From NCBI GenBank assembly GCA_963921825.1, contig OY997592.1:57432336-57496335 (forward strand): a stretch of DNA of 64,000 nucleotides, written 5' to 3'. The position numbers and the translations under genes are program-made. Source of the stretch: Erodium maritimum (lineage: Eukaryota > Streptophyta > Magnoliopsida > Geraniales > Geraniaceae). How positions within the stretch are numbered: the first letter of the stretch is position 1; every line of letters starts with the position of its first letter. Positions 28,162-40,604 of this stretch are shown piece after piece. The notes beneath the pieces are model-generated. The model made no database searches and was not told the origin of the DNA. It saw only the letters and a list, made by a program, of their open reading frames with translations.

Positions 28162-30742
28162 TGTAATGACCGCCCCGGTTAAAAATTTGTTTTTTTTAAA
28201 TTATTAGATTGGACCGTCGTTGATTGGAAACGGGCTGAATTTTGGGCTAGATTAAAAAAAAAAGGCATTGGGCCAAGCCAGACTAGGCTCAGTCAGCTGG
28301 ACCAGGCCCAGCCTGCCAAGCCCAGCTAGCCAGGCCCAACCCTCTTTCCCCTAACCCTAGCTACAATGCCTCTCACCCTCACTTCTCTTCACGCTTCCCG
28401 AGACGCTTCGTCTTCCTCTTCTCTTCTCTCTCTCACTCTCTCTTTCTCCCGCTCGACAACCCAACGCCAACGACGACCCGTGCTGTTCCCGATCTCGAAC
28501 CGAACCACGCCGGCACGAGACTGACGTCAAAGCACCGTCGCCACGCCCCCGTGTCAGAGACAGAACCGCGTCACCTCAATCTCTTCGCCATCGCCATCGT
28601 CATCGCCACCGCTGTCGCCTCGTTCCCGTTTCGAGCCACGCCACACCTGCAACGGGAAATCCAGTGCAGGTGAGCCATATTTCAGGCCCGATTCACCTTC
28701 CCCGTCAGTCCCTTCCCCGAGATTCGTGCGCGTGCGAGCTCGATTTGGCCGAGCTCGGCTGGAGCAACACGACCGGAACTCCGAGCTCCAGATCGCTGCT
28801 CCCACGCCGGCGAACCTCCCACGTCGCCAGATCCGGAACAGAGAGGCCCTAGACTCGCACCGACGACCACCGCTCGTCCCTCCAAGTTCCCCTACCGTCG
28901 CCGGTGCCGTCAAGAACCAAACCCTAGCCTCGCCTCGTCCCCGTTCCCAGCTCAGACCAGGACCGAGACACGGACCAGGCCGAGACTCGAGTAACTGGGC
29001 CTTGGACCAGGCCAGGCTTGGGCCAGGTCAGGCTTGGGCCAGACTAGGTCTCGGGCCAGACCAGGTTCGGGTCTGGTCGGGTCAAGGTCGGGCTCGGGTC
29101 AGGTCTGAGTCTGGATTCGGATCCGGGTCAGATTTGGATCCGGTTTCTGGATTCGGGTCGGACTCGGGTCGAGGTCGGGTCTAAAGATTAATTAACTGTT
29201 TATTTAATTTGAATAATTTGAATTGGAGAATTTAAAGGACTTAATTGATAAATTAGAGGACTGATTCGGACTGGACCGGGAGTGATTACTACATTTACTT
29301 GTTAAAATAAGACTTGGACCTTGATCGTGGAGAAGACCGGAGGTAGGCCCGGACGTAAGCAGCGAGGAGTCCAGATAGAGTTTTAGAGGTAGGGAAATAC
29401 CTCGATACCTACTCTTTTACGGTTGTATTAGAATGCATATAGGGAAACCTAATAACCGGATAAATAACTAGCTCGAATATAGGATGTGATTAACTAGCGT
29501 AGCCTTATAAACTATGAACCAACTACGAGCCATGTCGTGTCGTAGGTGTTGGTATGCCGTGCTGGTAGAATCAGGCCATGTCGCGCCTGTAGGATTGCGT
29601 GATTTTATGCGATGTTGATGTTTGCTCAGTGTGATAATTGGATAATAAATAACAAGTATGAAAACGCGATTAGGAGAATCTAGTAATCCATGTTAGGGTC
29701 TTGAATGACTTGATGCTATCTGTGTAATATGTGTGATGTGGACGTTGAGGCTTGGATGCCGGGTAAGCCGGTGGGGTTACGATGTTAACCGTAGTATCGG
29801 TAAGTGATGGTAAGTGTATAATGGTTATAAGAACTTGTGTAGAGTGTGATTGTGTTTGTGTTTTCCGTATTCCTTGAAGAAGGTGGTTTCCCTACCTTCC
29901 GACCTTGAGTCGGTAAAACGCTGTGTCCCGCGAATAGGTGGTTTCTCTACCTTCCGACTAGCACTCGGTAAAACGTTGTGTTGTGTTCCGCGATGTACTA
30001 TGTCGCGAAGAGGCGATTTCCCTGCCTGCCGATGATCGTTAAAATGTTGCGTTCCGCGATGAGGTCGACCGCCTCTCGCGATTGTGTGTCGGGGGGAAGT
30101 TGCGTGCGGCTACGCCGGGCCGAGCGGGTTGCTCCCGAGACCGTTCCATTGTACGAGTTGTGGGTTATTGCGAATGACTAAATTGTGGTTGTCTGCTGAT
30201 AGTTTTCATGTGTCTGGTTTTCCTTATAGTTGAAGGTGTTGTTTTTGGTTTATCTGTGAGTTAGTCGTGAAAGTGTTTTGGGCGGGGCCTTCCGGGATAG
30301 GGTGTAGTGTAATAAAGTGAGGTTTGGGTTGCTTGTGGTTAATTTTCTTGTTGTTTCCTTTCCCTTTGGAATTGTTAGAATTTTAGTTCGAAAACGTGCT
30401 AATACTACTTTGTTGGGGAAAGTGTTGTTTTATTTTTCCTACTGAGCGTCAAGCTCACCCCTCATCTTGTCTCCACAGGTTTCGAGCACGTTTTGAATTA
30501 GAGGACATCGCGGAGCATGGGGCTAGCGAGAGTCCTGGAGTTGCTTTTGTTTATAATTCTTAGAGACGTACTGGTTCATTTTCGACTTCTGTATGTGACT
30601 GAGCGTAGGACTCAGTGTTTTGGATATTCTGTTGTTTTATATTATTCACCATTTTTATATGTTAATCACTTTTTAATTGCTTTAACTTAATCTCTTTAAG
30701 TCACGTCTCGAGTCCGGTCAATACCGGATTTGGGGCGTGACA
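28162..30742 (+). mobile_element. Solo LTR, copy 3 (gypsy-like), inserted in a copia-1 LTR
   Basis: A 2581 bp unit, TGTAATGACCGCCCCGG to GGATTTGGGGCGTGACA. The TSD is actca (28157-28161) / actta (30743-30747). The undisturbed site is visible at 44208-44240 (tatattacttatgtgttgg), which independently proves the insertion. Landmarks shared with copies 1 and 2: a GC-rich region (28340-29170), the gaccggaggtag block (29335), a tgagc...gctca hairpin (30443-30457) and the terminal block. Its middle differs from copies 1 and 2, so it is a separate subfamily. No gag or pol. Confidence 0.86.
29872..30062. repeat. Three imperfect tandem units of 60-70 bp in solo LTR 3
   Basis: The unit contains gaaggtggtttccctacct, tccgac...tcggtaaaacg and ttgtgttccgcga, and is repeated three times with decay to the right. 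Confidence 0.75.
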
Positions 30743-30828
30743 ACTTATGTGTTGGAGTAATATATCGATGTGTGTTCTGATCTATTCCCACCATGCGAAT
30801 AGAACCATAGATCGAGATAGATCACACT
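30743..30828 (+). mobile_element. Copia-1 LTR fragment, right piece
   Basis: Continues the LTR interrupted at 28161 (acttatgtgttggagtaat ... agatagatcacactc) and matches 44216-44302. Homology stops abruptly at about 30828, so the LTR is truncated there. Confidence 0.83.
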
Positions 30829-32293
30829 CTACCCATGATAGTGGGTGTGAAGTATTTTACCTCTAGATTAATTAGAAGGTGGTTTCCTAAAATTGACAAC
30901 TAATAAACACTAAGCCGAGTCTTAGCTCCATCCATGTCATAGAACCTACTTGTCAATTGAAATTGTTATTGCTGTTAGTGGTCTCCCTAGAGTAGTTATT
31001 GTAAGAAAGGGAGGTGTAGAATAGGGTGATGCCACATTCCATCGATTCATAGCTGGGATACGTTGTAGTTGCAGCTTGGGGTCTGAGTGTAGTTGTCCTG
31101 TGTCGGAGGGAGAACTTATTTTCTCTAACACCAGGTAGGATACTATCGGAGATCCACATCAACACTAATGTTAGGGAGAGAATTACGCCGAATAAGGTAG
31201 TAACATTACCCTACCCCTTATTTAAGTGTAGGAGTGCATTGCAACAGACTTAGATTTCACATATCCTTGCTTAGGATGAGATTCTCTACTTTTGCTTGCA
31301 CAGTAATATTGGGTAGCATAACATTTCTTAAGTAGAGAGTTATTAGGGCCTTAAGGGCTTACGAAATTTCCTCTAAGTGTCAGGGATTTGTCCATCCACT
31401 AATATTTAGTCTTTTTATGGTTAAGAATAAATGAGGCGGTTTTCACGAAATTATTTTGTGATTCTCCGTCCTTGCTTTAGTCGAGTCTCGAGACCATCGT
31501 AAAAGTTAGTGTCAAACACCACACAGTAACTCCAAGATAAGGAAAGTTTCATTTATGATGATTGGTTACATGTCCATAAAATTCCTTGACTATGCCCATT
31601 TAGATGCGCATCCTAGGTAGTGACTTACTCATCTCCTACCGTCTGCAAGCAGTTGCTTTAGGAATAGTGGATAGCTGCTACCAAACTCCTTTATGAGCAT
31701 CTTATGTGAGAAAATTAGATAAATATAAATAAAAGTAGGCTAGGGTAGTGACAACTTTAGTTTAGAATGTTCTTAGTTAGAAAATCCAACGCTTCTTTCT
31801 GAAATCGATAAATACTTGTACCATAACAATATACTTGGTTATTGATAGTCGTGTTAATTGGACAAATACTAAGTGTAGACCAACAAACAACATCATGAAT
31901 CAACGGTCTTGATCACTGTCCGTTTTTTTAGTAGGTATTTACTTGCTTATTTAATTAGGGTGATATAGAAATAATACACTACCCATCTCGATCAAAGACC
32001 AATGGAAAAATTTCCTCCCAAAAGTAACTTTCCAAGCTCTAATAACTTGCATTTACAATGTAACCGCAATGATTCTTTCAACAATAATATAGATGAGCCC
32101 TACCTTTCGAGAACTGCACGATAAAAGCGAGATCTTTTGTGTCTTTTTTAATCAGTAAATTTAAACAAAAGGCCTTGTTTCCGAAAAGAAAACAGAGGCC
32201 GACGGATCGAACCCTAAAGTTAAAAACAACACTATGCCACAAGAAACTCCAAACAGAAGACCAGATTCGTTCGAAGGATCAAACAGGTCTACA
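30829..32293. other. Unassigned non-coding sequence
   Basis: No open frame longer than about 70 codons makes sense, and I recognise no repeat or terminal motif. It may be older transposon sequence. Confidence 0.5.
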
Positions 32294-32310
32294 ACAAAAT
32301 ACATACAAGA

Positions 32311-33192
32311 CATTCAGCTGGGAATGGGCCAACTTCAATGCAGGTTATCATTTCTCACTTCAGGATTAGACTGCCAAGCCTTGGCTTCATATCATAAAAT
32401 GAGATCCTTCTTGCCTCTTTCCTCAACTGGTTTGGCTTTGATCTGTCTACTTTGAGGTAGGTTGTGATCTTGGGTATCTTCATCTGGTGTGTGGGGTTTT
32501 CCTCTCTTTTCTTCTCTTCTCCTCTGGTGTGTGGGTAGTTTTCTTTTTAGGCTTGAGTGTCCCTTTTGCTTGCAGGATCCTTGCCTGCTCTGTTGCTTCC
32601 CCTCTCACACTTTTACTGGATTACTTCATTTCATATTGAACATCTACAATCATGTGCATCCATCCATCTCACTCTCTCTGCAGTCATTTACATGGAAGTT
32701 CAGACATCTACTCAAAGGCCTTCTTCATCCAATCATTATTTCCATATTACAGCAGCTATCTTGGAAACTCGACACTTGCTAACCTTGGATCTCACTACGG
32801 ATCTTCATCCTTCTCCTTCAGTTGATTGCTCTTCGGCCCCAGCCTTTTCTTGCCGTGTTTTTGAATTAACTTCTTCTGCAAGAAACCCTCAAACCCTCAA
32901 ATGTCCTCTCCTTCTTCAGCAATCTCTATTCAAAGCTTCAAGTTCAGCTGCTACAATGCCAGCTCCATTTTTAACAGCCTCTCCCTCATCAATACACTAG
33001 CAACATCACCATCAGCATTTCAATTACAATTGCTTCTTGTATTTATGGTCTCTTTTGGTTTAAAGCCATTCTCATAGCTTCCTTGTTTTTTTGTTTGCTT
33101 TGGCTTCCAATCTGTAGCTGGATTGTGTTGTCTTAGTTGTATCTTTTCGACCTCTGAAGGGATTAATTCATTTGCTTTCGCTGATAAAAAAA
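32311..33192 (+). mobile_element. Poly(A) retro-insertion of 882 bp with a 17 bp TSD
   Basis: The 17-mer acaaaatacatacaaga occurs at 32294-32310 and again at 33193-33209. The insert between them ends in ctgataaaaaaaa. A long variable TSD plus an A tail is the signature of LINE-machinery insertion. The content is CT-rich, with a 3'-UTR-like end (ttgtatcttttcgacc), and a 147-codon frame at 32557-33000 without recognisable domains. It could be a 5'-truncated LINE or a processed transcript. Confidence 0.75.
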
Positions 33193-33209
33193 ACAAAATA
33201 CATACAAGA

Positions 33210-35156
33210 GAACATGCATAAACGCTCAGCCCCAAAAAACATCCAAGAAGGGGAGAAACTAGACAAATGTTCTTAGAACCAGATAATACAAACAATAAGC
33301 AACCGGAGTATGAAGCACTTGAAAAAAGGATATAATATTCAAATTTTACCACCATGAAGCACCTAAAAAGATCCGATATCCGAATTTTACCACCATGAAG
33401 CACTAAGAATGAGAAATGTCACCAACATCTATCTCTAGATCGGACACCCAAAGATTACATGAACTAGTAGAAAACTCTCAATCTCATTGGGACCACCAAC
33501 TCAGAGAATTGAATGGAGACCGACATGCCGGCGGTCAACACCGCTGATAGGTAGAGAAAGTCGGATGGACAAAAACCACTGGAACTCTTAAAACCCACAT
33601 ATACTAAATCTTGTCGACTTCGAAGTAGCCCTAAAAACCAACAACCACCCATCAGGGCCAACACCTCAACCGATGAGCCCCCACTAATAAGAGGCGAGAA
33701 AATAATGAAATCGCACTGAATCTAGATCTATGGTAAGAGTAGAGCTTCTATAAGAAACAAGTAAGCAAAAGTAAAGAAAGCCTTACCAACTGGGGCACCC
33801 CGAACAGAAGCATTGACAACAAATATTAAAGTACATCAAATAAGGTCAACCAAGATCCACACCAGTCTATGACCGGGATGGTCGAGAAACAGCTTCCCAC
33901 GGCCCATATCTTTGTTGAGTGATCAGTGACGATGAAAAGCGTTGTTGATCTTCACCTCAGCGCGAGTTGGAACTCGTAGCACCTCGAATAGTCCCCCAAA
34001 CCACGTAAGGAGTAGATCGGCCAACATCGAGAACTACCAAGGGTCATTATCGACCACCTCGAGCGACTGTAGAAACCAACCGAGACGACGAGAACTTTGA
34101 CGAGCCAAACTATGGCGAACCAAGGCGGAGGTATTGGACAGAGAGTCCTTACAAACTGTCGAGATCCGTTAACCCGAGACAAACAAGGTGGCCGACAAAG
34201 CCCAACGAACAGACGATCTCCAACAACCTGAGCCAAGCCTAAAACCGTCGGAAAAAAAAGTGAACGATAGCAAGTATACTCTTTAAGCTTTATCAAAACA
34301 AATCGTTGGTAAAACCATTTAAGTTTGTATAGATATGCAACCGTCTTATTAAGTACTCTTTTTTTCCGTATCTTTAAAGATCCGAGATCACACCTCTTCC
34401 TTCGTCAGAAACAAGAGCAAATTGTAATTTTCCGGGAAAAAGAAGAAGACGGTAAGTGTTTCCTTATTCATAATATTTACTTATTTGTCAAACACCGCTT
34501 ACATATGCAAGGATGTCCGCTGTAAAGATTTCAACATATTCAGGAACCAAAGCAAATCAGTACGTCACTTTTACAAGTGACAATCATAAATTTCTTCTAT
34601 CTTGATGCGCTGATTTAAATCCAGTAAATCATAGTTGAAGAACACACATTCACTCTTACACGGCCCTTCAATCTTCAGCACTGTGTTCTCCACTAACTCT
34701 GGTCCCTTCCGGACGATTGTTCATCATGAAATGTGTCGTGTCTGAGCCATCAGTAATCATTCATACTTGTCGGATCTAACAATTATTTGTACGTAGACAT
34801 GGCAGTTATCATATCATTAGCCCACAACCTGGTTTCACGCACCCACCTACCGCATGATTAATACATCTGACCAATACCATGGCTCCAAGTTGGAGCCTCC
34901 AACTAATTTTGGCGCCAAGTTATCATTTCCTTCAAAAAAAAAACATAACTAATTTCCGTGGACACGTTATCATTACTAACAAACAAATGTTGCTTTCAGA
35001 AAAGAAAAAAATGTTCATCAGCATATATCTAGAATCATTGATAAAAAAAACGTGATCTAAATCTTTTATCCTCGATACGATTCAATCTTAAAAGTAATGG
35101 AATATAATATATACAAAGATGAACAGTAAGTTGGAATCTAATTTTCCCATTTTTAC
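33210..35156. other. Unassigned; right part probably the decayed 5' LTR of the host copia
   Basis: No gene recognised. Minus-strand frames at 33464-33664 and 33952-34296 have no motif. The stretch ends in ttttaca followed by tggtaccaaagtt (35157), a plausible degenerate tRNA-Met primer site, so some hundreds of bases before 35157 are likely LTR. Its left end was not found. Confidence 0.45.
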
Positions 35157-35482
35157 ATGGTACCAAAGTTATAATAGTTGATTCAAAATCGTCCGATGTT
35201 GAATCTAGCTCTATTATTCGTCCTACAAGTGACCCAGCCTTACCGTATTACTTGTCCTCGAGTGATAATCCCGCTATGATTTTTGTCACCTAACCACTAA
35301 GTGATTCGGGTGATAACTATCACACATAGAGGCATAAAATCCACAATTTTTTGTTATTAAAAAACAAGCTGGGTTTTATTGATGGTGTTCTTAGCCAGCC
35401 TTTTGATTATTATGAATTTTTGCAGCATTGACGTCAGAATAACGCCCTCGTCAAATCCTAGCTAGCCAACGCCATATCCAAG
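35157..35482 (+). pseudogene. Host copia element: primer site and gag N-terminus
   Basis: After the degenerate primer site, one frame reads LPYYLSSSDNPAMIFVT-stop-PLSDSGDNY, KNKLGFIDGVLSQPFD and ALVKS-stop-LANAISKEI across the CACTA insertion. These match the start of copia gag (SDNPGM..V.., L.G.NY..W, NKLGF.DG). Several tryptophans and glutamines have become stops. The gene continues at 36619. Confidence 0.8.
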
Positions 35483-36618
35483 CACTACTGTAAAAATTCA
35501 CTTGAGCCACGAATAAAATGGATATGTGGCTCAAGTTTATCAACTAGGGCCACAAATTCGACATCTGTGGCTCAAGTGATGATATTTGAGCCACAGATGT
35601 TGCATATGTGGCCCAAGTGATGACTTGGGCAACGATTCGTTATACGTGTCCCTAGTAACTTGTATTTGTAGCTCAAGTGATGATACTTGGGCCACAGATG
35701 CGAGATCTGTGGCTCAGGTGATGACTTGGCCAACGGATGCGGTATATGTGGCCCTAGTAACTTGCATTCGTGGCCCAAGTAATTTCTTAGCCCACAGATA
35801 TGATATCGGTCGGCCCGGTTTGTTGGCAGAGCCAAAATCCAACTGCGCAGATCCCTTATATTCTTCCCTAAACTCTATTCTATTATTCCTCCCTCAATTC
35901 TATTTTTCCTCTTTCAACTTATTCTTCCCTAAACCACATACTATGTATCCCAACAAGTATTGTTTAATTCGTAGAAAAGATTCCTTCTACAAGTGTCTGA
36001 ACGACTTAATTTGTGGGAGAGCTATTCGATTACATATGGTATGCATCTATTTTATTCTCTTTTTTTATACGTACGAGAGATTCCATCTATTTTATGTGTT
36101 CAATTATATATGTATATTGTCATGTTATCAGGATATCGATAAAAGTTGGATGTATTTTAGTAAGCACGATCCGTTGTTCCAAGTCAGTGTGGTCGTGTTT
36201 ATAGACTTCATACTTGACAATTGTTCCGGGGAAACTCATAGGTGTCCTTGTAGAAAGTGTGTGAATACTAGTCACCATTTGGTTCCAAATATATATATGC
36301 ACTTGGTAACGAATCGTATGATGGCAGGATACGATGTGTGGATTTTCCACGGTGAAAAGGTTCACATGCTAGGCCACGTATCCAATCCGTGGCCCAAGTG
36401 GAAAAGCTAGTCCACGTATAAAATATGTGGCTCAGGTTTCCACTTGGCCAACGGATGCCAATATCCGTCGGCCAAATACTTAGTAGATGTACAAGTTCTC
36501 ACAATGTGGCTTCGGATCTTGGCCGACGTATGCACCCGTTGGCCAAGTACTTGGCAACAGATATCATCTCTTAGGCCACGGATACGATCTGTGGCCCAAG
36601 ACTGATTCGGCAGTAGTG
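35483..36618 (+). mobile_element. Small CACTA element (CACTA-2)
   Basis: 1136 bp from CACTACTGTAAAAATTCAC to gattcggcagtagtg, with the 3 bp TSD aag at 35480-35482 and 36619-36621. Subterminal repeats lie at 35500-35800 and 36370-36605, with words cttgagccac, acttgggccacagatg and gtggcccaag. The interior keeps the N-terminal transposase exon(s) but nothing of the catalytic domain, so it is a deletion derivative. It interrupts the host copia gag. Confidence 0.88.
35943..36357 (+). pseudogene. CACTA transposase remnant: transposase-associated N-terminal domain only
   Basis: From the ATG at 35943 (MYPNKYCLIRRKD) to about 36037, then a likely GT-AG intron (36038-36131, also open), then DIDKSWMYFSKHDPLF, FIDFILDNCSGE, the metal-binding-like HRCPCRKCVN, YMHLVTNRMMAGYDVW and IFHGEK. 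This is the pattern of the Transpos_assoc domain that begins plant CACTA TNP2-type transposases (DKSWM...CPC..C....HL...GF...Y..W..HGE). The following TNP2 transposase domain is absent, and the frame runs into subterminal repeats. It may be translated, but cannot catalyse transposition. Confidence 0.8.
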
Positions 36619-37356
36619 AAGAAATTGTAGTTTGGCGTTGTCCACACCTCAATTGCCCGTCAAATATGGTTAGATTTCGAACAAAAATTCACTCAGGGTG
36701 CCACACAACGTGTGCATACCCTTCGCCGTGTTGTCGCTTTGCTGCAGTAGGGTCAACAATCCATCTCATTGTTCTTTGGCAAATTGAATGGCTTTTGGGA
36801 CGAACCGTAGGGTCTTCGTCCTTTGCCCAAATGCACTTGTAGAAAATGCGTATGTGGTGTCAATGACAAAATTCAAGCTCTAAGGGATGAGGAACATGTA
36901 TGTTCATTCTTAATGGGTTTAAATGACGATTTTACTACTATTCGTTCTCAACTGCTTATTGTTCAACCTTTGCCTGGACTAGATAAATTTTATTCACTCG
37001 ATACCCAAGAGGAATCTCAACGTCTTGCCTTCGCCTCCGGGACTCCTGCATCAGAACACGCTGCCCTTGTTGCACAACACGTCGCCGGACCACCTCGAAA
37101 CACCGGTAACAAATGGAAACTTCGTTGCTCTCACTGCGGGAAGCCTGGACACGTCGTTACAGATTGTTTCAAGCTGATAGGTTACCCTTCAGATTGGGGA
37201 AAGGAAGGCTCTATGCGTGGTGGCAGCTCGCGGAATGAGCCGACCAGCTCCACCTTTTCAGGCCAGCGATCTTTGGCGGCCACTACGGTTGGAACGGAAG
37301 GCATTTGGAAGGAAGAAGACAACCCTAATAGATTGTCCTTTATGGGCCACAGATTT
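36619..37356 (+). pseudogene. Host copia gag, central part and zinc knuckle
   Basis: Reads GVVHTSIARQIWLDFEQKF, VHTLRRVVALLQ-stop-GQQS, FFGKLNGFWDEP-stop-G, LPKCTCRKC, FLMGLNDDFTTIRSQLLIV and the CCHC knuckle CSHCGKPGHVVTDC (about 37127-37168), typical of copia gag. Two in-frame stops (36748, 36807) inactivate it. It is split at 37356 by the full-length copia-1 and resumes at 45806. Confidence 0.87.
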
Positions 37357-39043
37357 GTTAGTCTTAGTGCCCGTAGTTCAATCCTAAATGTCCAAACGTA
37401 TATATCATCATTAGCAATAAAATTAAAGCGGCTTTATATTACTTATGTGTTGGAGTAATATATCGATGTGTGCTCTGATCTATGTCCACAATGCGAATAG
37501 AACCATAGATCGAGATAGATCACACTCGATAGGGTCCTTAGTCAACAAAACTTCACTAGAAGCGACTAGTATGAAAGATGGCTCTTTATGGCTTACGTTC
37601 TATTAGTAATTGGAATGGGATTCCGGAGTCTGATCATAGATATCATGTGGGACATGATATTGGACGACCCGCCCTGAATATGTGCCATAGATTAAGTCAT
37701 GAACATATTCAGTGTCGTAGCTTGTCATGTATCCTTAGACCAAGGAGTCTTTGTGATCGCTATGTAGTCAACAACTGAGTTTGACCTGAGCCTAACGTTG
37801 TCCGTAACAGGGCTTCCATAACGGCCAGGATTGGCTTGCGGACGGGCTACATGAGTGACATGAAAGACGGCTAAGAGATTTATCCCTCATATTGAGGTAT
37901 GAGAAAGATATCGGTTCTCGGCCGCTTGATCGAGAGTGACTGAAAGAATAGCATGGCCATGCACATGATACTGTGTATCATATATTCAGTCATCTCACAT
38001 ATCAAGGAACATTGATTGAGAATAATAAGGATGACGGATCTATGCCTTATCTCAATCAGGATATCGGAGATAAAAGGATAATGACAGGGACGACGGAAAG
38101 GTTAGAATCGACAGGGTCGATTCGTTATGCAGTGTCAGGCAATACTAAAGTCTCGTTAGTTGCCACTTAAATAGGATCAAGTAAAATGGGATTTTACGCT
38201 GATCTATTGACATGCATAAACCTAAGGGTCACAGCGGAGGATGAAACTCATTGACACATTTATGGAGAATGGCCAAAAGGGAGTTGTCTCGGAACATGAC
38301 CAAAACTGGGTTTTGGGTCATGTGCCCGTAAGTGAATAGGACTTTACGGATCGAGACAAGGCTTGGAGTCTTGGGATTGATCGCGTCGGATAATGTTGGA
38401 CATTTCCGGTATGGAAGGCTTGGAGTCGATGAGCGAATCACGGGACCTTGTTGGAAATGGCCACGGGTCATGTTCCCAGAGGCCCATGAAAGGCCCATGC
38501 AACCAAGGCCCATGGAACTAATTAATCAAGTCTTGATTAATTAGTACTAAGTAAGCAAGAGAATAATTAAGGTGTTGGTGATTCACCATCTAACCCAATC
38601 TTGTCTTGCCATCTTTGTCATATTTACACCTTACTTGACACCGTGCTTGTCTCATGCCTTTAGTTGGACAAGTATGGGTTTTGTTATGTTTAAGTTTTTT
38701 TTTTTCAACATAACAAACACAAGACAAGAATAGGAAACACAACTTCTCTCCCCCTTCCCTTGCAATTTCGGGTTTGGCAAGCTCCCACCTCCATGTTTGT
38801 GTTCTTGAGTCCTCAAAGAGAAGAACTACGTGGCTTTGATTCCCATGTGGATACGTAGGCGTCTTGGAGACTCAAGCCAATCATTCGTTACCCGGTGTTC
38901 TTGTTTTGGTAAGAACTAGTGCTGAATTTTTCTCTTGTGAATCCATTCTTTGTTAGTTGTTTCATGGTTTTAATCGTCTCTTGGTTTTCCTTGATTTTCC
39001 GCTGCGAGTTGGTTCATCTCCAACCCTACCTCGAGACCCAACA
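37357..39043 (+). repeat. Copia-1 5' LTR
   Basis: 1687 bp, nearly identical to 44130-45805. Visible differences include an extra aaaggcccatg block near 38490 and scattered substitutions. Frames inside it are not genes. Confidence 0.93.
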
Positions 39044-39044
39044 G

Positions 39045-39057
39045 TGGTATCAGAGCC
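39045..39057 (+). promoter_or_regulatory. Copia-1 primer-binding site (initiator tRNA-Met)
   Basis: tggtatcagagcc, one base after the LTR, complementary to the 3' end of plant initiator tRNA-Met. Confidence 0.9.
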
Positions 39058-40604
39058 GTGCTACCTTCAGGATTCACAAGATGGTGTTCAAAGTTTCGGT
39101 TTTGCTTGAAAGTTTCGTTTTTGGCATGTTGTTTTGCTAAATTGTTTGATAACATGTTTTAAATTCTTGTTTATGGATTCAATGCATGTAAAATGAATTT
39201 TTGAAAATTATTTTCAAATCTGGAAATTTTGAAAAAAAAAAATTTATTTTTCGGGTCTCGGGAGCGGGACTCTCGGGGAGCCGAAACCGGGACCGAACGG
39301 GGCTCCGTTTGACGGAGCTAGGCCAAGCATGACCATTGGATGGTTGATATGCCAAGGCTAAACCGTTTTGTTAGTTATGACGAGTTTGGAACCGTCATGA
39401 CGAACTCGAAGATCAAATGTTCAAAAGTTTCATTTTTGAACGGTTTCGATAAACCGAGCATCAAAAATTTTCGAAACTTGGCTATTAAATAAAACCGGAA
39501 AATCACATGATGTTTGATAACATGATTTTTTGATAACACGATGTGTGATGTGATGTTGGCATGGTGCACATTATAGCCCCGAGCTCGTTTTAATTATTTA
39601 TCGCTTTTCACGGCCTGCGAGCAGTTAGAGTTAGCATGTAATTATTCTTTCAAGGTGTGGTCGTCGAACCACTTGTTTGTAATATTTATTTATTCCCGAC
39701 CTGCGAGTCGTGTATTAAATTTTAATATTTTTCTCAAGACGAAGAAAGGGCGAAAAGGTCATTTGGTGGCTTTTCGGGTGTTGATATCGGCTTGGAGTCG
39801 ATGGAGCTCAAGAAGCTAGTGGGAGTTAGTTTAGGGGGCTATTATGTGCACATTTATCGCTTTATGGTTGGTTTAGTTTATGCATGATTAATTCTATGTG
39901 TTTTAGAATTGCATGCTTAACTTTATTTACCGAGCATATCACCTCACATGCAAAGATAAAATTGGAATTTTAATCCTTGTGTGTGAGCCCTTAGAATCGT
40001 CATTACATTGAATGTAGTTGACGGGTTCGAAGGAAGAATTACATTGGATGTAATTGGAGGCATCATTACATTTGGAATGTAGTTGATGTGCTCATCGCAT
40101 CTAGGATGTGCGAAAAGTTTTAAACACAACCGAACAAGTAAAAACGGGTCATGTCCGATACCTCCCAAATTCTCAACACCTTACTACCTCCCCGTCCTAT
40201 GGGTGTCGTGCGCCTTAGCGGAGCATCCATGGGAAAGCGGGGTAGTAGGTTTGGACGACATATGTGGGTGTCGTGCGCCTTAACCGAGCACCTACATAGT
40301 TGCGGGTCATAGTTGAAAATTGGTGGACCCGACTACGATTCTCAGCTAGGGTTGAGCTAGGGTATCAGATAGGGTAAGTCGTGTACTTAAGTACATACCC
40401 TAGACAAGAGTCACATTGGATGTGATTGGACGGGGTCCTACCTACATAGCTCGATTGAGTGGTGAGCCTTCGTTCAGCTTGATCGAGTGAATCAAGGATC
40501 TTGGTTTTATATTCTAAAGGTATAGAATCGATTGTTGGTGTTAAAGCTTGATCTTCATAAAATTTATTAAGTTTACTGATTGAATTTTATCTGTTGTAGA
40601 TCCA
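39058..40604 (+). other. Copia-1 long untranslated leader
   Basis: About 1.5 kb without a credible frame, unusually long for a copia leader. It includes a repeated gtgggtgtcgtgcgccttaa-like stretch at 40200 and 40265. Confidence 0.6.

Noticed and set aside
28554..29184. Overlapping frames of 119 and 152 codons
   Set aside because: Same GC-rich leader region of solo LTR copy 3; not conserved as protein between the three LTR copies.
30829..32293. Possible host gene between transposons
   Set aside because: No long frame, splice pattern or domain could be found on either strand.
33952..34296. 114-codon minus-strand frame as a gene
   Set aside because: No recognisable motif, no start or splice context, in a region with decayed repeats.
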